Shown: positions 6,672 through 13,342 of the stretch, one piece after another
Numbering within the stretch: the first letter of the stretch is position 1
Layout: each line of letters begins with the position of its first letter
Assembly: GCA_028705545.1 (NCBI GenBank)
Contig: JAQWDG010000018.1
Span: forward strand, 1-16,538
Length of the DNA stretch: 16,538 bases
Reading direction: 5' to 3'
Source: Methanoregula sp.
GTDB lineage: Archaea; Halobacteriota; Methanomicrobia; Methanomicrobiales; Methanospirillaceae
Notes under the pieces: generated by a model
The model's database searches: none
The model's input: only the letters and a program-made list of their open reading frames with translations
Told to the model about the DNA's origin: nothing
Position numbers and translations under genes: made by a program

Positions 6672-7985
6672 ATGGAAGAGACCTATCTTGTCGAGATCCG
6701 GCTTGCCCGGACCCGGTGGAAGATCAAGGAACTGACCCGCGTTATTGCAGAAAAAGCGAAAGTTGTGGAATTTCGGGAACGCCACCCCCACATCACCCTC
6801 TACGGCCCGTTTACGCTTCCCGATGCCGGCAACAAATCCCTACTCCTTGACACCATTGCCGCCGCGGCAAAGAACTTAGGGGCACTCCCGTTCATGCTTG
6901 ACGGCTGGGAATGCCGAAAGGGCATGCACGGTGGTGTTGTTGCCTTCTCTGTCCGCCCCTCCCCACGACTTGCCGGTCTTGTGCGCGAACTTGCCCGGAC
7001 GCTCGCGCCATTTACAGAAAGCCTGAATGCCTGGGACGGCAGGCCGGATGAAAAATGGTTCCATGCCACAATAGCAAACCGGCTGCCAGCCGAAAAAGCG
7101 GAGGAGACCTTTGCCATGATGGAGCGGGAGGCCGCGGAATTTTCCGGGCAACCGCCGCGGGCAACCGCTGCCGAACGCATTGTATCCCTTATGCAACGGG
7201 CGCTCCTTTTGCACCGGCACTACACCGTACCGGTCCGGCCGGTCCTTCTCGATGATGCCGGCCTCCGGATCACGGTCATGCACAATGAAGATATTCTCGG
7301 GGAGTACGATCTCCTGCAGCAGCGCTGGCTCTCAGGGGACGAGATTAAAAGCCCGCTTGCCTGGCAGCAGTCCATGGCAGCCTACCGGAGAGCGGCCGGC
7401 TTTGAGCCTGCCGCACCGCTCCCGCACGCCCCGGACGATATCTTCCTCATCTCGGATTTTCACTTCGGACACGCGAACATCATCAGGTACTGTGCCCGCC
7501 CGTTCGTGGATACCGATCCCGATGAGATGGACCGGGTTCTCATTGCCAACTGGAATGCTTGTGTGGGAAAAAACGACCGGGCCTTTTTCCTTGGCGACCT
7601 CTCGTACTGGAAAGGCCGGATCCCCGGTTCTGCGTACCGCAGAAAGCTGAACGGCAGGATCACATTTGTCGCGGGAAATCATGATGCCCGACTGGAAGGA
7701 ACGGTTCCTGAATATCGGCTTACCTGTGGGGGGCGGGAATTTCTGCTTGTCCACGATCCGGCCGATGCAGACCCGGCCTTTGGCGGCTGGGTTATCCATG
7801 GGCATTACCACAACAATGAGCTCGCCCGGTATCCCTTTGTCGATTTTCTTCACCGGCGCATTAATGTATGTGCCGAGGTTGTCGGTTGCGTCCCCGTAGG
7901 GCTTGCGGAGATCAACCGGATCCTTGACGGGCCTGAAGGCAAAAAGGGCACGTCCCTGCTGCTGCGCTATCCCTATGTGCAGTAA
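6672..7985 (+). CDS. fusion of a 2H phosphoesterase (LigT/2'-5' RNA ligase-like) and a calcineurin-type metallophosphoesterase
   Basis: A 437-residue two-domain protein. The N-terminal half (about 1-215) has the two H-x-T motifs of the 2H superfamily: HPHITLYGPF (His40, Thr42) and WFHATIANRL (His131, Thr133), 91 residues apart, as in LigT/ThpR proteins that open 2',3'-cyclic phosphates. The C-terminal half (about 255-437) is a calcineurin-like metallophosphoesterase of the COG4186 type. Its metal ligands are visible in order: SDFHFGH (Asp262, His264), LGDLSYW (Asp309), AGNHDA (Asn336, His337), VHDP (His361) and HGHYHNN (His376, His378, His380). Both active sites look intact. The linker has LPHAPDD. 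The halves could act in sequence: ring opening, then removal of the monoester (inference). The ATG at 6672 is 8 bases after the palindrome; the ribosome site is weak. The genomic partner is the divergent HAD phosphatase. Confidence 0.9.
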   Translation: MEETYLVEIRLARTRWKIKELTRVIAEKAKVVEFRERHPHITLYGPFTLPDAGNKSLLLDTIAAAAKNLGALPFMLDGWECRKGMHGGVVAFSVRPSPRLAGLVRELARTLAPFTESLNAWDGRPDEKWFHATIANRLPAEKAEETFAMMEREAAEFSGQPPRATAAERIVSLMQRALLLHRHYTVPVRPVLLDDAGLRITVMHNEDILGEYDLLQQRWLSGDEIKSPLAWQQSMAAYRRAAGFEPAAPLPHAPDDIFLISDFHFGHANIIRYCARPFVDTDPDEMDRVLIANWNACVGKNDRAFFLGDLSYWKGRIPGSAYRRKLNGRITFVAGNHDARLEGTVPEYRLTCGGREFLLVHDPADADPAFGGWVIHGHYHNNELARYPFVDFLHRRINVCAEVVGCVPVGLAEINRILDGPEGKKGTSLLLRYPYVQ

Positions 7986-8005
7986 CGTGCCCTGCCCCCA
8001 CGCCA

Positions 8006-8016
8006 AAGTATATACT
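8006..8016 (+). promoter_or_regulatory. TATA box of the MBL-rhodanese gene
   Basis: AAGTATATACT is a strong archaeal TATA box 38-48 bases before the ATG at 8054. Transcription would start near 8036-8038, with AAGGCG downstream as a weak ribosome site. This indicates independent expression from the gene before it. Confidence 0.55.
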
Positions 8017-8053
8017 ACGTGACACGAGATCATCAGCAATAAGGCGTTATACC

Positions 8054-9424
8054 ATGTGGTTCGAACGCATTGTCTCCGAGGGGCTCGCGCACAACTCATG
8101 GATCTTCGGGACCGGGGGGGTGGCCGCGGTTGTCGATCCCCGGCGGGACTGCGAGGCATATCTCAATCTCGCGCGGGAGCACGACGCTGTGATCACGCAT
8201 ATCTTCGAGACGCACCGGAACGAGGACTACGTGACCGGTGGCCCGGAGCTTGCGGCACGCTCGGGCGCACAGATTTTCCATGGGGCACGGATGGCCTTTC
8301 GCTTCGGGACACCGGTACGGGAGGGCGAGCGGTTCATGCTCGGGCCGCTTTCCGTCCGCATTCTCGAAACCCCGGGCCACACGGAGGAGAGCATCACGAT
8401 TGTCGTGGCAGACACCGAAGTCTCGGACGAACCTTATCTTGTCTTCTCCGGGGATACGCTCTTTTCTGGCGATATTGCGCGGACGGACTTCTTCGGGCAG
8501 GAGAGAAAGGCGGAGATGGCGGCAACAATCCACGACAGCATCACCAGAAAGATCCTCCCCCTCGGGAAGGGTGCGATCCTTTGCCCCGCCCATGGCGCCG
8601 GTTCGGTCTGCGGGGGCGACATTGCAGACCTGCCGATCTCGACCATCGGTTTTGAGGAACGGACAAACCCGCAGTTATTGATCGCAAAAGAGGAGTTTGT
8701 CGCAAAACGGATTACCGAGTCTCCCTACCAGCCCACGTATTTCCGGCAGATGGAACGGCTCAACAGGGACGGGCCGGCTCTCCTTGGTACGGTCCCCGCA
8801 CCCCGACCGCTCCAGCCCGCAGAAGTGCAGGAAATAATCCGGTCCGGCTGCCAGATTGTCGATATCCGCTCCCCGACTGCGTTTGCCGGTGGCCATATTC
8901 CCGACAGTATCTCGATCTGGCGCGAGGGCCTCCCCGCATTTGCCGGCTGGGTGCTGACCTATGACCGGCCGATAGTCATCATTGATGATTTCAACTGCGA
9001 AGTCCAGCGTGCCCTTCCGCATTTTGTCCGGCTCGGTTTCGATAATGTGTACGGTTGGCTTGCCGGGGGATTTCCCGCATGGTTCCGTGCCGCGCTGCCG
9101 GTGGAGAGAACCGGGACCTGCACCGTGCAGGAACTATTCCAAAAGCAGGGGGAGAAGGATCTCTTCCTGCTCGATGTGCGGGACATCAAAAAGCGCATGG
9201 CGCAGGGCCATATCCAAGGCTCGCACCACATCTATACCGGTGAGATTCCGGTACGCATTGGCGAGATTCCCCGGGACCGCCCGGTCTATGTCTATTGCGA
9301 TGCCGGCTATAAGGGAAGCCTCGCTGCGAGCCTGCTTGCCATGCGCGGGTACGATAAGGTAACCAATGTCCTTGGCGGGATGCAGGCATGGCTCCGTGCC
9401 GGCTTCCCGGCAGAACACTTGTAA
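8054..9424 (+). CDS. metallo-beta-lactamase protein with tandem rhodanese domains (persulfide dioxygenase/CstB-like)
   Basis: A 456-residue protein with the layout of CstB: an MBL-fold domain (1-235), a first rhodanese domain (about 252-345) and a second (about 355-456). Enzymes of this layout oxidise persulfides and transfer sulfane sulfur. The MBL motif is ETHRNEDYVTGG: His54 and Asp58 are kept, but the usual second and last histidines of HxHxDH are Asn56 and Tyr59. With His109 (GHT) and Asp134 (SGDTLF) this leaves a two-His-one-Asp set like the mono-iron site of ETHE1; His180 is also present. Rhodanese 1 lacks the catalytic Cys (the IVIIDD loop has Asp there), so it is probably structural. 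Rhodanese 2 has Cys415 in VYCDAGYKGS. Cytoplasmic, no signal peptide. Alternatively a sulfurtransferase with a non-catalytic MBL domain. Confidence 0.88.
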   Translation: MWFERIVSEGLAHNSWIFGTGGVAAVVDPRRDCEAYLNLAREHDAVITHIFETHRNEDYVTGGPELAARSGAQIFHGARMAFRFGTPVREGERFMLGPLSVRILETPGHTEESITIVVADTEVSDEPYLVFSGDTLFSGDIARTDFFGQERKAEMAATIHDSITRKILPLGKGAILCPAHGAGSVCGGDIADLPISTIGFEERTNPQLLIAKEEFVAKRITESPYQPTYFRQMERLNRDGPALLGTVPAPRPLQPAEVQEIIRSGCQIVDIRSPTAFAGGHIPDSISIWREGLPAFAGWVLTYDRPIVIIDDFNCEVQRALPHFVRLGFDNVYGWLAGGFPAWFRAALPVERTGTCTVQELFQKQGEKDLFLLDVRDIKKRMAQGHIQGSHHIYTGEIPVRIGEIPRDRPVYVYCDAGYKGSLAASLLAMRGYDKVTNVLGGMQAWLRAGFPAEHL

Positions 9425-9463
9425 CTTCAATACCAGCAAGAATCTCGCGGACATTTGAGAAGG

Positions 9464-9469
9464 TTTATC
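9464..9469 (+). promoter_or_regulatory. TATA box of the PPOX-family gene
   Basis: TTTATC in AAGGTTTATCATC lies about 38 bases before the ATG at 9505, a normal archaeal spacing with a short leader. It supports the 9505 start over the upstream in-frame ATG at 9388, which lies inside the previous gene. Confidence 0.4.
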
Positions 9470-9504
9470 ATCTCTCTTTTCAGAATGCAGATTGTTGTGA
9501 GTTT

Positions 9505-9981
9505 ATGGAGATTGTAAAGATCCCCAGGATGGAGAAGGTGGAGTACGACCGGCTCATCGAGAAAGGGTACATCTGCCGAATTGCTTTCCAGGGCGAAAAA
9601 TATCCCTACATCGCCCCGTTCCTCTACGTTTTCGATGGTTCGTTCTTGTATTTCCTCTCGACAAAGTACGGCAAGAAACTGGAATATTTCCGGAAAAGCC
9701 CGCATGTCTCGGTGGAGATCGAGAAATACACAAAAGACCTCTCCTCGTACACGTTTGTCACGCTTCAGGGATATCTCGAAGAAGTCGAGGACTCCATCGA
9801 GAAAAAGATCATCCGCGACAAGTTTGTGGACCTGATCGTGGAGCGCAAACTCTCCTGCAACATTCTTGCAGCGCTCGGGCACTCGCCTGCCGATCCCCCG
9901 GCAAAGATTGCCGAAGAGGAGCGTTCCCTTGTCTGGAAACTGGTGGGCGTCCGCGATCTCGTGGCGCTGAAAAATCTGTAA
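9505..9981 (+). CDS. pyridoxamine 5'-phosphate oxidase-family (FMN-binding split-barrel) protein
   Basis: A 158-residue protein of the PPOX/flavin-nucleotide-binding group (COG3467 type). The segment GYICRIAFQGEKYPYIAPFLYVFDG, then FLYFLSTKYGKKLEYFRKSPHVSVEIE, is the typical order: first strand of the barrel, the PxxxPF...Y pattern, the turn with phosphate-binding residues, and the buried VSVEIE strand. The family binds FMN or F420 and includes reductases and oxidases; the short length and lack of the true PdxH C-terminal motifs make a vitamin B6 role unlikely. The frame is open from 9388 but the first 39 codons overlap the upstream gene; the ATG at 9505 follows a TATA box and an 80-base gap. 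It ends in a T tract. The exact substrate cannot be stated. No functional partner is clear. Confidence 0.85.
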   Translation: MEIVKIPRMEKVEYDRLIEKGYICRIAFQGEKYPYIAPFLYVFDGSFLYFLSTKYGKKLEYFRKSPHVSVEIEKYTKDLSSYTFVTLQGYLEEVEDSIEKKIIRDKFVDLIVERKLSCNILAALGHSPADPPAKIAEEERSLVWKLVGVRDLVALKNL

Positions 9982-9989
9982 TTTTTTTT
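9982..9989 (+). terminator. T-tract terminator of the PPOX-family gene
   Basis: A run of eight T residues starts directly after the TAA stop codon, followed by a second T-rich stretch (GATATTTT). This fits intrinsic archaeal termination. Confidence 0.5.
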
Positions 9990-10403
9990 AGTGATATTTT
10001 GGTGCAGGGCAGCATTGCCTGCATAAGCGGGGGCTCATCGGTTTATGGGAAATTATCTGCAGGGCGAGCCCTTGCTCCCGCCTCCTTGCTCTGGGGGTAT
10101 AACTAAAAAAGACCGGATGGATGCACCATTCTTGTGATATCCGCCTGATGGCGGGGCGGGCAGTGCTCGTCCCTCCATCTGCCCGCACGACATTAGCGGA
10201 AAAACCCGGATGTCTTGAAATTCCTACTTGGCTTCTCGTGTGTATCTCGGAACAGGTAATACCTCATCATCGCAATTGGGGGTTGCCGCAACGGCGGGGG
10301 CGACAGCCCCCGAGAGTGTCTGAATGATTTACAGACCATTCTTCGCTAAAGCCTTGTTTTTAACCGTGATTGCAGAAATCCCGGAGAAATATTATCAACT
10401 GAT
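9990..10403. other. intergenic region between convergent genes, with three hairpins
   Basis: About 410 bases with no convincing gene. Three inverted repeats occur in a row: a 7-bp stem with one bulged base and a GCAT loop at 10004-10022; a bulged stem GCGG/CCGC plus GGGCTC/GAGCCC at 10027-10081; and a perfect 7-bp stem CGGGGGC/GCCCCCG with a GACA loop at 10295-10312. A looser repeat (GTCTG/CAGAC) follows at about 10318-10336. The short frame at 10121-10327 has no recognisable composition. Candidate roles are 3' processing or termination of the two converging transcripts, or an uncharacterised RNA. Confidence 0.4.
10295..10312. repeat. perfect GC-rich hairpin CGGGGGC-GACA-GCCCCCG
   Basis: A seven-pair, all-GC stem closed by a four-base loop: the most stable short hairpin in the window. 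It is about 90 bases downstream of the stop of the minus-strand YyaL-type gene. Neither side has a long T tract immediately following, so a classical terminator is not obvious. Confidence 0.55.
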
Positions 10404-12464
10404 TTATTCCCCGATCTTCTCCATCATCCACCGGAGTTCATCAGGATCCTGAACCGGTGGCCGGCAGGTGTGGCCGCCGCAGAGGTAAGCGGTGGCCCGG
10501 CCGACAAGCATCGTGCGGCCACACGCACCCGGGATAAGTTCATCGATTGTGTCCCCGGCGCTTCCCGATGGCCGGAGGATTGTTATGAGCCCGGGCAGGT
10601 ACCGGCTGTCTGCCGCAGCGATCAGGGCCCGGGTGTCCTCCGCAGCCGGGTCACCGGCAATTACGAGATCGATCCGCTCCGAATCGTCAGAAAACCGTAC
10701 AAGCTCCGCAAGGTAGGCGGCCGTTGCTGCAGGAGCACGCTGCGCTGCACCGGCCAAAAACAATGAGCAGGCTTTCGCCGACGCTATCATATCCGGATCT
10801 TTGGTTATCCGGGCCAGCCAGGAAAGGGCGCCAAAGGCAGTGGCATTTGCCGAGGGATATGCGCCATCGTACCACTCTTTTTTGCGTGCGAAGAGTTCTC
10901 CTGCATCCCGAGCCACCGTGAAAAATCCCCCTTCATCCGGATCTTCATATTGTTCCCTGAGGATACGGGCAAACTGCAGGGCCTTTGTGAGATATGCCTG
11001 ATTGAAGGTTGCCTCGTAGAGCGCGATAAGGGCTGCGATCACCTGCGCGTAATCGTCGGCAAAGGCCCGGACTGCACGGTCCCCGTCGCGGTACCGGTGG
11101 AAAAGCGTCCCGTCTTTGTCAGCAAGATTGTTCAGGAGAAAGTCCATCGCTGATTCTGCTGCCTTGGTGTATTCCGGTTCGTTAAATGCTCTCCCGGCCC
11201 GGGCAAGCGCCTGGCAGAAGAGTGCGTTTGTGTCCGCGAGGATCTTGTCGTCACGGGCGGGGCGGGCACGGTTTTCCCGGATCGCCCGGAGTTTTTCCCG
11301 GACCAGCCCGGGCAGGTTCTGGTCTGGCGGAGTGCTCCGCGAGAGGATGAAGCGGGGCTCTCCCCTATCGTGCCCGTTTTCCGGAAGAGGCGTAAGGGTG
11401 AAGAGGGACCCGGCCCCGGCAGCGGCAAGCTCTTCCTTTGTCCAGGTGTAATACGCGCCCTCGCCGCCGGGGCTGTCCGCGTCCTCAGCAGTGTAGAACG
11501 CTCCGCTCGGGTCGCTCAGGTCATGGAGGACATACGCAATGCATTCCCCGGCAATCGTGCGGAAGCGCTCTTTTTTTGTCGTCTCGTATGCTTCAGTGCA
11601 CGCGAGTACGAAAAGCGCCTGGTCGTAGAGCATCTTCTCGAAGTGCGGGATGCGCCAGCCGGCATCGGTTGCATACCGGTGGAGCCCCCCGCCAATCTGG
11701 TCCCAGATCCCGCCGGCAACGATCGCTTCGAGCGTCCGCTCTGCCATGGAGAGGGCATCCGGGTTCTTCGCAAAATTCCCGTACCTGATTAAAAAGATGA
11801 GAACGTGAGGCGCCGGGAACTTCGGGGCGTTCCCAAACCCGGCGTTTTTTGTATCGAACTGCGCTGCAAGGACCCGATACCCGTTCTCCAGCAGCGCCCG
11901 GCCCGGTGTATCTGCTGCCGGCCGGAACGGAGGGGCACCGGCAAACGTGCTGATCTCTTCAGCGGAGCGGGCGATCTCCTCGCGGTTGTCGCGCCAGACA
12001 TCCGCGATCCGTTCGAGGATTGCAATGAGCCCGGGCATTGCCGGTGTTGAATCCCGGGGAAAGTACGTCCCGGCAAAGAACGGCAGCTTGTCCGGAGTCA
12101 TTATTATCGTGAGCGGCCAGCCGCCCTGCCCGGTCATCTGCTGGCAGACCTCCATGTACACGCTGTCGATATCGGGCCGTTCCTCCCGGTCGACTTTGAT
12201 GCTGATGTAATCCCTGTTGAGGATCGCGGCAACACTCTCGTCCTCAAAACATTCGTGAGCCATCACGTGGCACCAGTGGCACGTGGAGTAGCCGATAGAA
12301 AGGAAGACCGGTTTATCCTCATCATTTGCGCGGGAGAATGCCTCGTCCCCCCAAGGGTACCAGTCGACCGGGTTGTGTGCATGCTGGAGGAGGTACGGGC
12401 TCTTCTCGCGGGCGAGCCGGTTTGCCGGCCGGGCTTTCTGATCCGGTATCGGTGCGCCAGGCAT
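10404..12464 (-). CDS. YyaL/DUF255-type thioredoxin-domain protein
   Basis: A 686-residue cytosolic protein of the COG1331 (YyaL, spermatogenesis-associated protein 20-like) family; biochemical role not established. The N-terminal DUF255 thioredoxin-like domain has the family hallmarks SPYLLQHAHNPVDWYPWG (22-39), the CHWCH motif (Cys62, Cys65) and TGQGGWP (111-117). The rest is an (alpha/alpha)6-barrel resembling glycosidases or epimerases: GFGNAPKFP, GGIWDQIGGGLHRYATD, PHFEKMLYDQA, TAEDADSPGGEGAYYTW and EWYDGAYPSANA are all typical of the family. Length is normal. The frame stays open to 12758, but the ATG at 12464 gives the canonical N-terminus and has a TATA box centred 29 bases upstream, implying a leaderless transcript. 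Divergent from a membrane metalloprotease gene 90 bases away. Confidence 0.93.
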   Translation of the reverse strand: MPGAPIPDQKARPANRLAREKSPYLLQHAHNPVDWYPWGDEAFSRANDEDKPVFLSIGYSTCHWCHVMAHECFEDESVAAILNRDYISIKVDREERPDIDSVYMEVCQQMTGQGGWPLTIIMTPDKLPFFAGTYFPRDSTPAMPGLIAILERIADVWRDNREEIARSAEEISTFAGAPPFRPAADTPGRALLENGYRVLAAQFDTKNAGFGNAPKFPAPHVLIFLIRYGNFAKNPDALSMAERTLEAIVAGGIWDQIGGGLHRYATDAGWRIPHFEKMLYDQALFVLACTEAYETTKKERFRTIAGECIAYVLHDLSDPSGAFYTAEDADSPGGEGAYYTWTKEELAAAGAGSLFTLTPLPENGHDRGEPRFILSRSTPPDQNLPGLVREKLRAIRENRARPARDDKILADTNALFCQALARAGRAFNEPEYTKAAESAMDFLLNNLADKDGTLFHRYRDGDRAVRAFADDYAQVIAALIALYEATFNQAYLTKALQFARILREQYEDPDEGGFFTVARDAGELFARKKEWYDGAYPSANATAFGALSWLARITKDPDMIASAKACSLFLAGAAQRAPAATAAYLAELVRFSDDSERIDLVIAGDPAAEDTRALIAAADSRYLPGLITILRPSGSAGDTIDELIPGACGRTMLVGRATAYLCGGHTCRPPVQDPDELRWMMEKIGE

Positions 12465-12489
12465 ATACGTGAGGAATGGAGCGCTCTCC

Positions 12490-12498
12490 CTATAATCC
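12490..12498 (-). promoter_or_regulatory. TATA box of the YyaL-type gene
   Basis: The minus strand reads GGATTATAG, centred about 29 bases before the ATG at 12464. This spacing places transcription start within a few bases of the ATG and argues against the 98-codon upstream extension of the frame. Confidence 0.5.
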
Positions 12499-12554
12499 TG
12501 CCGGAAGGAGCACTCCGCAGGCTTTTTGCCTGCTTGAGCCAGACCTATCTTTCG

Positions 12555-13295
12555 ATGGATATCCTGTCGATGCCCGGGAACACGACATTTTTTGCCGTTA
12601 TCGTTACCGGGATCGTTGTGATGGCACTCTCGCGGCTTCTCGATCATATCTGGGCGCACGTGCTCAGGGTCCCGTGGCTGTACCTTGCCGTGAGCGCTCC
12701 GGGTATCATCGTCCACGAGTGCGCACACATCCTCGGCTGCATTGTTACCGGTGCGCATATCACAAAAGTTGTTTTGATCTCAAAAGAGGGGGGAATGGTC
12801 TCGTACACGAAACCGAAGGTCCCGGTCATAGGAAACGTGATCATCAGCACCGCGCCGCTCTTTTGTCTCCCGCTCGTGCTTGCCGGTCTCTCATGGATCT
12901 TTGCCACGTATGCCGGCTGCCGGTTTTCATTAGCGCTCTCCGGGATCGAATCCGTCTCTTCGCTTGTCCTGCTCTTTTCGGCCATCGGGCAGACGCTTTA
13001 TGATAATCTGGTCGCGTCATTCAACATCTGGTTCCTCCTCTACCTGTACCTTGTCACCAGTCTTGTCCTCTCAGTCGCGCCGAGCCTTCAGGATCTTAAG
13101 AATGCGGTTGCAGGCCTTTTTGTTCTCATCCTTGCCGGGTTCCTCATACTCTTTTCCGGGATCCCGGTCCTGACCAGCGCGTTCCTGGAACTTATCGGTC
13201 TGCTCGGGACCGGGCTTGCCATTGGTCTTGCTTTCGAATGCGTCGCGCTCGTGGTCACCCTTCCGTTCCTTCTCTTTTATAAGAAACCGGCATAA
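12555..13295 (+). CDS. M50-like membrane metalloprotease
   Basis: A 246-residue membrane protein with the zinc-protease motif HExxH at residues 54-58 (IIVHECAHILG), lying in a hydrophobic segment as in site-2-type (M50) intramembrane proteases. After it comes GAHITKVVLISKEGGMVSY, then VIGNVIISTAPLFCLPLVLAG, similar to the second helix of M50-like proteins, and SVAPSLQDLKNA (Asp180), where a third zinc ligand is expected. About six hydrophobic spans are present, ending in a short Lys-containing tail. Substrate unknown; members of the clan cut membrane-bound regulators or act as small integral peptidases. The ATG at 12555 is chosen because upstream codons overlap the divergent gene and read as non-membrane sequence; the ATG at 12570 is also possible. 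No clear ribosome site. It precedes mutS by 47 bases, same strand; no functional link is implied. Confidence 0.72.
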   Translation: MDILSMPGNTTFFAVIVTGIVVMALSRLLDHIWAHVLRVPWLYLAVSAPGIIVHECAHILGCIVTGAHITKVVLISKEGGMVSYTKPKVPVIGNVIISTAPLFCLPLVLAGLSWIFATYAGCRFSLALSGIESVSSLVLLFSAIGQTLYDNLVASFNIWFLLYLYLVTSLVLSVAPSLQDLKNAVAGLFVLILAGFLILFSGIPVLTSAFLELIGLLGTGLAIGLAFECVALVVTLPFLLFYKKPA

Positions 13296-13342
13296 AAGAC
13301 CCGGCCGATCAGCACGGTTAATCTCCCGTTACGGACAACAAT

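Noticed and set aside
9388..9504. Upstream start for the PPOX-family gene
   Set aside because: It lies inside the MBL-rhodanese gene in another frame; a TATA box and the family N-terminus support 9505.
10121..10327. 68-codon plus-strand frame in the convergent gap
   Set aside because: No ribosome site, mixed composition, and it runs through the strong GC hairpin; coding is not supported.
12255..12554. 100-codon N-terminal extension of the membrane-protease frame
   Set aside because: It runs antisense through the YyaL N-terminal domain and is not membrane-like; the hydrophobic protein begins at 12555.
12465..12758. 98-codon N-terminal extension of the YyaL-type frame
   Set aside because: The extension overlaps the divergent membrane-protease gene, has no family similarity and lies upstream of the TATA box; the canonical N-terminus starts at 12464.
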